Below are positions 43,366 to 52,255 of a DNA stretch of 53,852 nucleotides, piece after piece. Where the stretch lies: the NCBI GenBank assembly GCA_964480635.1, contig CAYZQE010000006.1, positions 1 to 53,852 of the forward strand, written 5' to 3'. The notes under the pieces were generated by a model. It was not told the origin of the DNA, did no database searches, and was given only the letters and a program-made list of their open reading frames with translations. Positions within the stretch are counted from its first letter, which is position 1. The number at the start of each line of letters is the position of its first letter. The position numbers and the translations under genes are program-made. Source of the DNA: CAYZQE01 sp964480635. GTDB taxonomy: Bacteria; Pseudomonadota; Gammaproteobacteria; GCA-001735895.

Positions 43366-44592
43366 ATGAGCAAAGTAGATAAAGATTCCATCAAAAAAGT
43401 CGTCTTAGCCTATTCGGGCGGTTTAGATACTTCAGTTATTTTAAAATGGCTTGAAGATGAGTATGAATGTGAAGTAGTGACCTTTACCGCTGACTTAGGT
43501 CAGGGTGAAGAAGTAGAGCCTGCTCGCGCTAAAGCTGAAAAATATGGCGTTAAAGAAATCTATATCGAAGATTTACGTGAAGAATTTGTACGTGATTTTG
43601 TGTTTCCAATGTTTCGTGCAAACACTATTTACGAAGGTGAATATTTGCTCGGTACTTCGATTGCACGTCCTTTAATATCGAAACGTTTGATTGAAATTGC
43701 TAAAGAAACAGGTGCAGATGCGATAGCTCATGGCGCAACAGGCAAAGGCAATGATCAGGTTCGATTCGAATTAGGAGCTTATGCGTTAAACCCCGATATT
43801 CAAGTCATTGCCCCTTGGCGTGAGTGGAATTTAAACTCTCGCCAATCGTTGCTAGATTATGCAGCTGCGGCGGACATTGCAGTTGAAAAGAAAAAAGGTC
43901 AAAAATCGCCTTATTCAATGGATGCCAATTTACTGCACATTTCTTATGAAGGTGATGTACTAGAAGACCCCTATCACGAACCAGAAGAAGACATGTGGTT
44001 ATGGAGCGTCTCGCCAGAAGCGGCACCTGATAAAGTAACGTATATAGAGTTAGGTTATGAAAAAGGTGATGTCGTCTCGATTGATGGCAAAGCCATGTCG
44101 CCAGCAACTGTTTTAGAGTACTTAAATAAAGTCGGTGGTGAAAATGGCATAGGCCGCGATGATATTGTAGAAAACCGTTTTGTTGGCATGAAGTCACGCG
44201 GTTGTTACGAAACCCCAGGTGGCACTATTCTTTTAAAAGGTCATAGAGCGATTGAATCATTAACCTTAGATCGTGAAGTTGCACATTTAAAAGATGAGCT
44301 AATGCCTAAGTACGCCACCATGATTTACAATGGTTTTTGGTGGAGCCCTGAACGTATCATGATGCAAAAAATGATTGATGAATCACAAAAAACAGTCAAT
44401 GGTTCAGTACGCTTAAAATTGTATAAAGGCAATGTCATGGTGGTCGGCAGAAAGTCTGATACCGATAGTTTATTTGATGAAGCAATCGCAACGTTTGAAG
44501 AAGATGATGGCGCTTATGACCAACGTGATGCAGAAGGCTTTATTAAGTTAAACGCCTTAAGAATGCGTATCGCTGGCAAAAAGAAACGATAA
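43366..44592 (+). CDS. argG: argininosuccinate synthase
   Basis: This 408-residue cytosolic enzyme joins citrulline and aspartate with ATP to form argininosuccinate, the seventh step of arginine synthesis. The N-terminal ATP-binding P-loop is AYSGGLDTSVILKWL. AHGATGKGNDQVRFE, SPYSMDANLLHISYEG and GMKSRGCYETPGG are family signatures. Length matches type I ArgG. The stop abuts the start of the next lipoprotein gene (TAAATG). Confidence 0.97.
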   Translation: MSKVDKDSIKKVVLAYSGGLDTSVILKWLEDEYECEVVTFTADLGQGEEVEPARAKAEKYGVKEIYIEDLREEFVRDFVFPMFRANTIYEGEYLLGTSIARPLISKRLIEIAKETGADAIAHGATGKGNDQVRFELGAYALNPDIQVIAPWREWNLNSRQSLLDYAAAADIAVEKKKGQKSPYSMDANLLHISYEGDVLEDPYHEPEEDMWLWSVSPEAAPDKVTYIELGYEKGDVVSIDGKAMSPATVLEYLNKVGGENGIGRDDIVENRFVGMKSRGCYETPGGTILLKGHRAIESLTLDREVAHLKDELMPKYATMIYNGFWWSPERIMMQKMIDESQKTVNGSVRLKLYKGNVMVVGRKSDTDSLFDEAIATFEEDDGAYDQRDAEGFIKLNALRMRIAGKKKR

Positions 44593-45036
44593 ATGAGTTT
44601 TATGTTAGATAAAAGCCGGCTGTTTTTAATATTTGGCTTTTTGTTTTTAATCTCATGTTCGACGGACGTCAAACCACCAGACTATGATTCCCAGCGCGCT
44701 TTCTTTTTAAATTCGATAGATCAAGTACAACAGGCAGGGGCTCTATTGCAACAAAGAGAGCTATCACCCATTGATATAAAAAGAGCGATGGCATTATTAG
44801 ATAGCTCTATGATTGATGCCAATTCAGTTGAATATTCTTTTTTAAAATGGATGGACTCAGGTTTATATCAAGCATTTGTTGGATATTTGATAAAAGGGAT
44901 CGAAAACTATCGTTTAGGTGTTGAGTTAGAAGACAAAGAGCAGCAGGCCAAGGGTATTGCGCAATTACAGCGTTGGTGGCAATTTTGGCAGCTTAAACGC
45001 CCTGCAATTTTAAAAAAATTAGATGCCACTCTATAA
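44593..45036 (+). CDS. putative lipoprotein of unknown function
   Basis: This 147-residue protein has an N-terminal hydrophobic stretch (LFLIFGFLFLISC) ending in a lipobox, so it is likely a lipoprotein anchored from Cys22. The mature part is mostly helical with several tryptophans near the end (RWWQFWQLKR). I do not recognise a family. It follows argG directly and overlaps the ferredoxin gene by 14 bp, suggesting co-transcription. Confidence 0.7.
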   Translation: MSFMLDKSRLFLIFGFLFLISCSTDVKPPDYDSQRAFFLNSIDQVQQAGALLQQRELSPIDIKRAMALLDSSMIDANSVEYSFLKWMDSGLYQAFVGYLIKGIENYRLGVELEDKEQQAKGIAQLQRWWQFWQLKRPAILKKLDATL

Positions 45037-45289
45037 ATTGATGGTGTGTACTAATGTGCGCTATAACCCCAAGCATAAATCGTGTGCAGGGCAGGGTAGT
45101 GAAGCTCTTATTAAAACAATAAAGTCACTCTCAATAGCATCAAATAACCCCATCGAAATAGAAGAAATAAAATGCTTTGGTCAGTGTGACCGAGGGCCCG
45201 TGATGCGTATTGCACCCGCATTAGAGTTTTTTTATCACGTGTCGAAAGATGATTTACCACGGATTTTAAAGAGGATTCAAACACTTTGA
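45023..45289 (+). CDS. thioredoxin-like [2Fe-2S] ferredoxin
   Basis: This 88-residue small ferredoxin of the NuoE-C/COG3411 type has ligands Cys9, Cys21, Cys51 and Cys55 (CX11C and CFGQC), the pattern of thioredoxin-fold [2Fe-2S] proteins. The start is ATG 45023; an ATG six codons later is possible. It overlaps the lipoprotein gene. Its 3' half is duplicated in decayed form at 53657-53796, on the other side of the pilus cluster. The redox partner is unknown. Confidence 0.87.
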   Translation: MPLYKLMVCTNVRYNPKHKSCAGQGSEALIKTIKSLSIASNNPIEIEEIKCFGQCDRGPVMRIAPALEFFYHVSKDDLPRILKRIQTL

Positions 45290-45293
45290 TTTA
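45153..45293. repeat. direct repeat, left (intact) copy
   Basis: This 141-bp segment covers codons 44 to stop of the ferredoxin gene plus four bases. It matches 53657-53796 in the same orientation. By my hand alignment there are 13 substitutions and a one-base deletion in the right copy. The two copies enclose the minor-pilin/PilY1 cluster. Confidence 0.9.
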
Positions 45294-45654
45294 GTGGTAT
45301 TAAGTATCGTGTTCCCTTAATGCAATCAAAAAAACTTTCTTTAGGTTTTTCAGTGACCATTTAGATTAAAAAATAACTTTCAATTTTCTACCAAATTTAT
45401 AGAAGTTCTCTCTTAATTTTGAGGGTTTATTTTTTACGTTTTTTTAATGTAATAGTCTGATGAATTGTTATTGTGCTATTTTTTAACAAAGTCTATTTTA
45501 TATGGTATAAGCCATAAGCCATGCTATTCAACAACCAAACTAAAAAACACCGCTTATCTGAAATAACAATCCTTTAACACTTTACTGATTTAATTTTTTT
45601 TTTAGCCATCCTAGTATTAGATTAAAGAAATACACATGCCAAAAAAGGATCATT
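45294..45654. other. 361-bp AT-rich intergenic region before pilX
   Basis: No gene is seen. The region is very AT-rich with several T-tracts. A TATGGTATAAG stretch at 45500-45510 could include a -10 box. AAGGAT just before the pilX ATG is the ribosome-binding site. This presumably carries the promoter of the pilus cluster. The left boundary is the end of the direct repeat. Confidence 0.6.
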
Positions 45655-46185
45655 ATGAAAAATAACATAAAAAAACAAAATGGAGTCGTTTTATTAGTCG
45701 CCATGGTTTTTTTAATTGTCTTAACTTTATTAGCAGTTCAGGCAACTAAGTCATCTATCAATGATGTCGCTATGGGCGGCAACCTAGCTAATCATCAATT
45801 ATCTTTTATTTCAGCAGACAACGAATTAAACGTTACTGCAAAGTCATTATTGGATGCGCCTTCTTTAGCAGCAATAGTCGCAATGCCATCATATAGTGAC
45901 TCCAGCACTAATGAAGCCGACTATCTTAATAAAGGCGCATGGGCAGCTGCTGCTGACGGTGCGTTCAATTCTGCAGGGATTAAATCAAGACATTTTGTTC
46001 GTTTCACTGAAACTAAACCAAAAAATCCTGACGCGGAACTAGAGACCGGCGGAGGTTATGGCGCTAATGGCGCTGCCGGTGAAATCTTTTATTTATATCG
46101 TGTCACAACTAAAGGTTTTGGTATGGATAATGTTTCTAGCAGCATTATTTCTAGTGTCGTTGCTATCGAAGATCCAGATGCTTAA
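45655..46185 (+). CDS. pilX: type IV pilus minor pilin PilX
   Basis: This 176-residue PilX-type protein belongs to the minor-pilin priming complex. The N terminus QNGVVLLVAMVFLIVLTLLA is the PilX_N signature: a prepilin-type hydrophobic helix following a short basic leader, with VV in place of the usual FTL. The rest is a Gly/Asn/Ala-rich globular part. The start has AAGGA at 8 bp. It is the first gene of the cluster, whereas in Pseudomonas pilX follows pilW. Confidence 0.87.
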   Translation: MKNNIKKQNGVVLLVAMVFLIVLTLLAVQATKSSINDVAMGGNLANHQLSFISADNELNVTAKSLLDAPSLAAIVAMPSYSDSSTNEADYLNKGAWAAAADGAFNSAGIKSRHFVRFTETKPKNPDAELETGGGYGANGAAGEIFYLYRVTTKGFGMDNVSSSIISSVVAIEDPDA

Positions 46186-46203
46186 TTAACAAGGTTAACT
46201 ATT

Positions 46204-46776
46204 ATGAATTATAAATATATTGTCGGTGTCGTTTGTGTTACAGCAATGTTATCAACGGCCGCTTTTTCAAGAACGTCAGCACCAGTTTTACAGTTTCCTG
46301 AAAATGCCGCTGCAGAAACGATTCTTAATAAAATATTAAAGGAGCGATTTTTATCCAATCCTAGACTTCCTTTCGTTCAATCACTATCCGAAGAATCAGG
46401 CTTTATAATTCCTGACCCTTTAATTTATACTTATGTCACAAATGATAAGAAACCACACTTTGAATTTCCAATTAGTCATAAGGTGGGGACTTTTAGCGTT
46501 ATGGGAAGGGTTAATAATATATTCAAAAAAGCTAGGCACAAAACGCTTCGTATCAATGATGAGTCTTATACAGTAGCTATATTAAACCAAGTTTACACAA
46601 TTGATAACAATAAAAAATTGAAGCCTTCTAGTTTTTACAATGTAAAAAAACAGTCATGGGTATTACTTGGGTTTAATCAAAAAACAATGCAAGTCGAAAG
46701 AATTGTTCTACTTGATAATTCGGACCTAATGCTTGCCATTGAAATAGAGTTGGAAAAATCAAACTTAAACAACTAA
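46204..46776 (+). CDS. secreted hypothetical protein between pilX and pilY1
   Basis: This 190-residue protein has an N-terminal signal peptide (MNYKYIVGVVCVTAMLSTAAFS). I do not recognise the family. The C-terminal part has alternating beta-like segments (YTVAILNQVYTIDNNKKL, KQSWVLLGF), which might form a small barrel. The last codons (NLNN) lie in an exact 15-bp tandem repeat. Its place between pilX and pilY1 suggests a role in the pilus tip complex or its assembly. Confidence 0.75.
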   Translation: MNYKYIVGVVCVTAMLSTAAFSRTSAPVLQFPENAAAETILNKILKERFLSNPRLPFVQSLSEESGFIIPDPLIYTYVTNDKKPHFEFPISHKVGTFSVMGRVNNIFKKARHKTLRINDESYTVAILNQVYTIDNNKKLKPSSFYNVKKQSWVLLGFNQKTMQVERIVLLDNSDLMLAIEIELEKSNLNN

Positions 46777-46790
46777 AACTTAAACAACTA
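46761..46790. repeat. exact 15-bp tandem duplication across a stop codon
   Basis: AAACTTAAACAACTA occurs twice back to back (46761-46775, 46776-46790), spanning the stop of the secreted hypothetical gene and the beginning of the gap before pilY1. Confidence 0.95.
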
Positions 46791-46870
46791 AAACACTGGT
46801 GTTAATAATCGTTTTAGTGATAGCGGCCGTTACGGTAATCGCTAATAGTCTTAAACTTAGGATGCATAAT

Positions 46871-49800
46871 ATGAATATTCAAATAAACTTACTCTTACTG
46901 TTATCTTTTTCGATAGCTTCTTCTGCTTGGGCTGACGTATTAGATTTACCTAATGACCCTTTGATTCTAACCAAATCGGCTACCCATAATATGTTTTTAA
47001 CGTTAGATAACTCTAGGTCTATGAAATCAAAATGGGGTGGTGCATCTATACCCAGTAATCAGCATAATTGGCTCAAACTTAAGGTGCCTGAAACAAATTC
47101 TTTAGCTTATAATTCACTCACTAATTATTTAAAATGGGTGGGAGTAAAAGCTGACAGCACTGATTTTTATCCTGACATAATAGACCTAACCCAAGTCCAA
47201 GATATGATTAATGGCGGTTGGGGTGAAGGCAAGATGGATAGTTCCACCACAGACTACACACGCAAAGACTTGAGCTGGTCGAGTAGACTTCGTGTTTATG
47301 GCACAACCACATATTTAGATGCTTTGCCTACTATGGAAGATGCAAACTTAGTAATAGGCGATAGGTATAGAGAGACATCTCCATATATTCAAAATTTTCA
47401 TATAATAACTCAAACCGTTGCCGGTATGGATGCAAGAAATATGGACGCTGGATTGGATTGGATACCTAACCCGCCTCCTAATTTAACGCAAAATTTTTAT
47501 TTTGTGAGTAAAGATATCGGCGGACTCATTATAGATGCTAATGATAATTTTACTTTTAATGACGTTGGCTTAATTCCTGTTAGCGCTATCACCTGTGAAG
47601 CTTGGACTTATGATGCGAGTATTCCCTACTTTGAAACAGTTCAAAACAGTGATGGCTATTGGGTACCGACAGAAAATATTTTATATACACCTGAAAAGTC
47701 AAGACGATATTGTTATATAGACTTTTCGACACAGCCCAACGTATTTGTTACTGTCAATGAGACTCTATCACCTTTAGATACTATTTATAGAACTCATACT
47801 AGGGAATTTGAAGGTGAGCAATACCCCTATGACTTTTATGTTTGGAACGATATAAACAGTAATGGAGAATTAGATAGCATATCAGAAGCTGTTCTTTATA
47901 TAATTGCACCTAATACAGTCTTTCCTTCAGGGCGCTCATGGGAAGAAGAATTGAGGAATTATGCTTATTGGGAAATATATAATAGCACCCGTATCAAAGT
48001 GGCTAAGGCATCATTAAGTCAGTTACTTGATTCGATGGAGCATAGCGATGCCATTCATATTGAATACGGTGTTCTTAATGACTTTACTGGGGATAATGAA
48101 CGTTCAGTTCAAATGTCAGACTTATCCTTAAATGATAATGAGAGCTTACTGTTAAAAAACTTATTTAACACACGTCATGATGGAGAAACGCCTTTACGTG
48201 AAAAGGTAGCCGATATTGGTGAAAGTTTAATTAGCAATCCGTCTCAAGTTTATTTTAGAGATGAGGCTAATGGTGATGCCGGTGGCTCGTGTACCAAAAA
48301 CTATAATATAGTCATCAGTGATGGAGCTTGGAGTGACAATAGTAACTTTATTTTAATCGGCAATACTGATGGTGATAACGACTCAAACTATGACGGTGGC
48401 GTTTATGCAGATAACTGGTCTAATACCTTAGCCGATGTCGCGATGCATTATTATGAGACTGATTTACAGCCTGCTTTAAGTGATGAAGTGATTGCAACAC
48501 CAGAAAACCCTGCAATTCACCAACATTTAACTAATCACCTAATTGGTTTTAACTTATCAGGAAACATAGTTGACTCTGATGATTTAGAAGCAGGTGTCAA
48601 TTGGCCAAGCCCTTATGTAGGAAATATTGATACGGCTAGAGTAGACGATATTAGACATGCTGCCTTTAATAGTAGAGGGGGATATTATTCTGCCAATAAC
48701 ATCGATGATTTAACGGCCGCATTAGCTGCGATTACAGGCTCCATTCAGTCAGAAGTGAGTAGTTTATCGCCTATTTCTGTTTCTACGACGAACTTAGACA
48801 CTTCAACACGTTTATTTTTAGCTAATTTTGAATCTGACAAATGGACAGGGAATCTTTCAGCCTTTGAATTGCAAAGCACTCAAACTGGCGAGGTCAACCA
48901 AGTAGCTCTCTTTAATGCTGGAACAGTGCTAACAGTCAGAAATATAGCGAATAGCCCTCGTAATTTAATAACCTATAACGCTACCTTAGAAACAGGTGTA
49001 AGCTTTGAAAAAGCTAATCTCGATCAAGGATGGCTCAATGATTTAGGCTTTACTCAGGTTCCACTCACTGGAATTGAAACAATTGCACTTGTAGATGATC
49101 GAATAGACTGGATAAAAGGTGATCTGACATTAGCATCAAATAACAATGGTGCTTTGGCTGATCATGAATCGTTTGATTTAGTTATTGGTGGCGTTACTAT
49201 TAGTGTCACAAAACCCTTTCTTGAAAATTTAATCGCTCAACTCGAAATATCCTTAGCTGCTTCAGAGTCAAGTTTTGGGTTTGCTTTTGCTGACTGCCCA
49301 GTTGCTCCAGCTGATAATTCTCCGTCTATAAATTTGTACTGCAATAACGTAGAAAAAAAGATTATTGCCGAAGCGGGATTAGCATTATACGGACAGGAAG
49401 CCTTTAGAGAAAGAAACTCTAGATTAGGTGATATTATTCATTCAAACCCTGTTTATGTTGCAGCCCCAACTTCGCGCTCTGTAGACCCTACTTATTTAGC
49501 GTTTAAAACTACTTATAGTAACCGGGCACCAATGGTTTATATTGGCGCTAACGATGGCATGCTTCATGCTTTTGATGCGGCAACTGGAGAGGAAAAATTT
49601 GCTTATTTACCAAAAATATTAGTTAGTGACAATAATGAAGAAGGATATCACTATCTGACTCAACCAGACTATAACCACAGATATTATGTTGATGGTTCGC
49701 TAACAGTATCCGATGTTAAAATTAATGGTGTTTGGAGAACAATTTTAGTAGGCGCTTTACGCTCTGGTGGCAAAGGGTATTTTGCACTGGATATTACTGA

Positions 49801-50872
49801 CCCTTCAACTTTTGCTGACCCAAGTCAAGCTAGCTCTCGTGTTCTATGGGAGTTTACAAATGATGACTACTCTGAATTGGGTTTTTCATTTTCAAGAGCA
49901 AGGATCTTTGAAGCAAATGATGGCAAATGGCATATCGGTTTCGGCAATGGTGTTAATGCTGCTAATGGTGTCGCATCACTGGTTCTATTAAATATAGCGG
50001 CAGGCATGGATGGTGATTGGAGTGGCACTGGTGACTATGTCGTTTTAAATACTCCCGACAGCAATACTAATGGATTGTTTACGCCCACTTTCATTGATAC
50101 TGATAGTGATGGAACGGTTGACTTTGCCTATGCTGGCGATATTAACGGCGCTTTATGGAAATTTGATTTATCGTCTAATTCAACAGCATCATGGGCTGTA
50201 AGCCTTAAGCTATTTAATACATCCTCTGGAGACTCCATAACAACAGCGCCTTCATTATCTATTGTAAGAGGACAGTTAATGGTTTTTGTTGGTGGAGGTC
50301 GGTTTATTACTGAACTCGATAGAATTAATGCTGGGGATAGCCAAAGATATTTTTATGGGTTTATTGACAACGACACATATGTTGATGGCGCTACCGATCT
50401 TCTTGAACAAACAGTGGATGCTAACTTCCCTGGTCAAAGTGTTCTGACTAACCATGCTATTGATTTTGATAGTGGCCAAATGGGCTGGAAACTAAAGCTA
50501 GAGGACAATGGTGAAATGAATGTAACTCGTTCAATATTAAGAGATGGTATTGTGTTCTTTAATTCTTTTTCACCAACACCTAGTAGTTGTGGTGGACTGG
50601 GTTATGGTTATAAATATGCTGCCAAAATGAGTAATGGAGGGCAGCCCAGTAACGCGGTGTTTGATATTAATGGTGATGACCAGGTAGATTTAATTGATAA
50701 TGCAACAAATGCAAATGGCGATACAGGCATAGTGAGTAAAGTCAAAGTTGATGGTTATTTACCTGAACCTGTATTTATTGGTGATGTTCAATATGACAAC
50801 TTAAATCACCAAAAAGTTGTGGCGTTAAAAAACATTAAAACAGGTGTCATATATTGGATAGAATTAAAATGA
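46871..50872 (+). CDS. pilY1: type IV pilus tip adhesin/assembly protein PilY1
   Basis: This protein of about 1333 residues promotes pilus assembly, surface sensing and adhesion. A signal peptide (1-22) is followed by a von Willebrand A-like region with a MIDAS-type DNSRS (46-50). The C-terminal third is the Neisseria-PilC/PilY1 beta-propeller with YIGANDGMLHAFDAATGEE, RTILVGALRSGGKGYFALD and DTDSDGTVDFAYAGDINGAL, a calcium-binding loop. A second Asp-rich loop, DINGDDQVDL, lies near the end. ATG 46871 has AGGA upstream; an in-frame GTG at 46799 would add a hydrophobic run. PilE overlaps its stop. Confidence 0.94.
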   Translation: MNIQINLLLLLSFSIASSAWADVLDLPNDPLILTKSATHNMFLTLDNSRSMKSKWGGASIPSNQHNWLKLKVPETNSLAYNSLTNYLKWVGVKADSTDFYPDIIDLTQVQDMINGGWGEGKMDSSTTDYTRKDLSWSSRLRVYGTTTYLDALPTMEDANLVIGDRYRETSPYIQNFHIITQTVAGMDARNMDAGLDWIPNPPPNLTQNFYFVSKDIGGLIIDANDNFTFNDVGLIPVSAITCEAWTYDASIPYFETVQNSDGYWVPTENILYTPEKSRRYCYIDFSTQPNVFVTVNETLSPLDTIYRTHTREFEGEQYPYDFYVWNDINSNGELDSISEAVLYIIAPNTVFPSGRSWEEELRNYAYWEIYNSTRIKVAKASLSQLLDSMEHSDAIHIEYGVLNDFTGDNERSVQMSDLSLNDNESLLLKNLFNTRHDGETPLREKVADIGESLISNPSQVYFRDEANGDAGGSCTKNYNIVISDGAWSDNSNFILIGNTDGDNDSNYDGGVYADNWSNTLADVAMHYYETDLQPALSDEVIATPENPAIHQHLTNHLIGFNLSGNIVDSDDLEAGVNWPSPYVGNIDTARVDDIRHAAFNSRGGYYSANNIDDLTAALAAITGSIQSEVSSLSPISVSTTNLDTSTRLFLANFESDKWTGNLSAFELQSTQTGEVNQVALFNAGTVLTVRNIANSPRNLITYNATLETGVSFEKANLDQGWLNDLGFTQVPLTGIETIALVDDRIDWIKGDLTLASNNNGALADHESFDLVIGGVTISVTKPFLENLIAQLEISLAASESSFGFAFADCPVAPADNSPSINLYCNNVEKKIIAEAGLALYGQEAFRERNSRLGDIIHSNPVYVAAPTSRSVDPTYLAFKTTYSNRAPMVYIGANDGMLHAFDAATGEEKFAYLPKILVSDNNEEGYHYLTQPDYNHRYYVDGSLTVSDVKINGVWRTILVGALRSGGKGYFALDITDPSTFADPSQASSRVLWEFTNDDYSELGFSFSRARIFEANDGKWHIGFGNGVNAANGVASLVLLNIAAGMDGDWSGTGDYVVLNTPDSNTNGLFTPTFIDTDSDGTVDFAYAGDINGALWKFDLSSNSTASWAVSLKLFNTSSGDSITTAPSLSIVRGQLMVFVGGGRFITELDRINAGDSQRYFYGFIDNDTYVDGATDLLEQTVDANFPGQSVLTNHAIDFDSGQMGWKLKLEDNGEMNVTRSILRDGIVFFNSFSPTPSSCGGLGYGYKYAAKMSNGGQPSNAVFDINGDDQVDLIDNATNANGDTGIVSKVKVDGYLPEPVFIGDVQYDNLNHQKVVALKNIKTGVIYWIELK

Positions 50873-51273
50873 TGGTTATCAAAAAACATAAGGGGTTCAA
50901 TCTCATTGAACTCATGATAACAGTTTTTATTGTTGGCATATTGGGTGCTATAGCCGTGCCTTATTTTTCAGATAACATCATTGCGGCTAATCGCTCTGAT
51001 GGTCGAAGTGCCGTTTTAAGAGCTTCTGCCGAATTAGAAAAATGTAAAGCACTGTATAATCAATATAATCATGCGAAGTGCACTGCTCTTTTCCCTATTT
51101 TAAGTCCTGATGGACTTTATAGCGTCACTGCAGCTTTAGCCCCTAGCACCTATCTATTGACAGCCACACCGCTAGTCACGACAACTCCAGCAGATACAGA
51201 CTGTACTACAATCACACTAAGTCACACTGGTGTTGAAGGAGGTAGCGGTGCAAATTCCAGTGTTTGTTGGTAG
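50869..51273 (+). CDS. pilE: type IV minor pilin PilE
   Basis: This pilin of about 134 residues has a short basic leader and a class III (type IV) cleavage site, KHKG/FNLIELMITVFIVGILGA, with Glu5 of the mature protein present. The globular part carries four cysteines (two pairs: KCKALYNQYNHAKC and DCTT...SVCW), suggesting two disulfides. It overlaps the pilY1 stop by ATGA. Its position next to pilY1 is canonical. Confidence 0.9.
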   Translation: MMVIKKHKGFNLIELMITVFIVGILGAIAVPYFSDNIIAANRSDGRSAVLRASAELEKCKALYNQYNHAKCTALFPILSPDGLYSVTAALAPSTYLLTATPLVTTTPADTDCTTITLSHTGVEGGSGANSSVCW

Positions 51274-51778
51274 CCAACCATCTAAAACCCAATTAGGTTT
51301 TACCCTATTAGAGCTAATGGTGACAGTGGCTATTGTGTCAATATTAGTGTCTGTTGCGGTACCTTCCTTTGATTCATTTATAAAAAATGAAAGGCTCACT
51401 TCAAATACAAATTTAATCATTTCTAACTTGAAATTGGCTAGGTCTGAAGCGATAAAAAGAAACACTCAAGTTATCGTATGCACAAGTACTAATGGAACCT
51501 CTTGCACTGGAGGTTCAGGTGAAAGCGGTTGGATTGTTTATGCAGATATTGATGACTCTGACTCGTTAACAGTTGGTGATGATATTATTCGAGTTCAAGG
51601 TGCCATTGGAAACTTATCCATAACGACTTTCGGTAATATAGCCTTTAATAATCGTGGATTTAGCCCAGATTCAAATGTTGTTTTATCCCTATGTGACGAT
51701 AGAGGCGTTAACGATGCTAAAGCGGTAACATTATCTAAAACGGGTCAGTCAAAATCATGGGGGGTTCCTACATGTTAA
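51248..51778 (+). CDS. fimT: FimT/GspH-type minor pilin
   Basis: This minor pilin of about 176 residues has the prepilin cleavage site TQLG/FTLLELMVTVAIVSILVSVA and a FimT/GspH globular domain (LKLARSEAIKRNTQVIVC, GWIVYADIDDSD, FNNRGFSP). The leader before the cleavage site is about 18 residues. An AAGGAGGT at 51236-51243, inside the pilE gene, favours GTG 51248 over the upstream GTG at 51230. The overlap with pilE implies translational coupling. Confidence 0.88.
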   Translation: MQIPVFVGSQPSKTQLGFTLLELMVTVAIVSILVSVAVPSFDSFIKNERLTSNTNLIISNLKLARSEAIKRNTQVIVCTSTNGTSCTGGSGESGWIVYADIDDSDSLTVGDDIIRVQGAIGNLSITTFGNIAFNNRGFSPDSNVVLSLCDDRGVNDAKAVTLSKTGQSKSWGVPTC

Positions 51779-52254
51779 ATACTCAAAACGGAAGTTCATT
51801 AATTGAATCTATGATTACACTGTTTATAATTTCAATTGGTTTACTCGGTATAGCTTCTTTACAGGTTAATACGCTTAAATATAATTCAAGCGCTCAATGG
51901 CATGAATTAGCCGTTCGCCTTAATGCTGAAATTGCCACTAGAATTACCCTTCAAAATGAAAATTTCAATCTGTACTCAACTATAGATACAAGTAATTCTT
52001 ACAGTAAAGACTGCATTGCAAATGCCTGTACTGACGCTGAGATGGTTACCGCTGATGCCGATGATTGGAAAAAAGAAATAGAAGATAATTTACCCTCTGG
52101 TCGTGGCATAATATCGGTTATAGATGCTTCGACACTTTCCTTGGTTATTATGTGGGACAATGATAATACAGGTGCTTTAGGTACGAATTGTTCTGGAAAT
52201 GAAGCTATTGACTTAACTTGCTTTACAACACAAATAGTTCAAAGAGAAAATTAA
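51772..52254 (+). CDS. pilV: type IV pilus modification protein PilV
   Basis: This prepilin-like minor pilin of about 160 residues has cleavage motif TQNG/SSLIESMITLFIISIGLLGIA, a typical PilV start with Ser at +1. A globular domain with three or four cysteines follows (DCIANACTDA, NCSGNEAIDLTC). The start is ATG 51772, preceded by a G-rich site; the ATG further upstream at 51757 would lie far inside fimT. It is one of the canonical pilV-pilW pair. Confidence 0.88.
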   Translation: MLNTQNGSSLIESMITLFIISIGLLGIASLQVNTLKYNSSAQWHELAVRLNAEIATRITLQNENFNLYSTIDTSNSYSKDCIANACTDAEMVTADADDWKKEIEDNLPSGRGIISVIDASTLSLVIMWDNDNTGALGTNCSGNEAIDLTCFTTQIVQREN

Positions 52255-52255
52255 A

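Noticed and set aside
45294..45654. Looked for a mobile element end, integrase or att core beside the direct repeat.
   Set aside because: No transposase, integrase, IS terminal repeats or tRNA gene is visible on either side, so no named mobile element is claimed.
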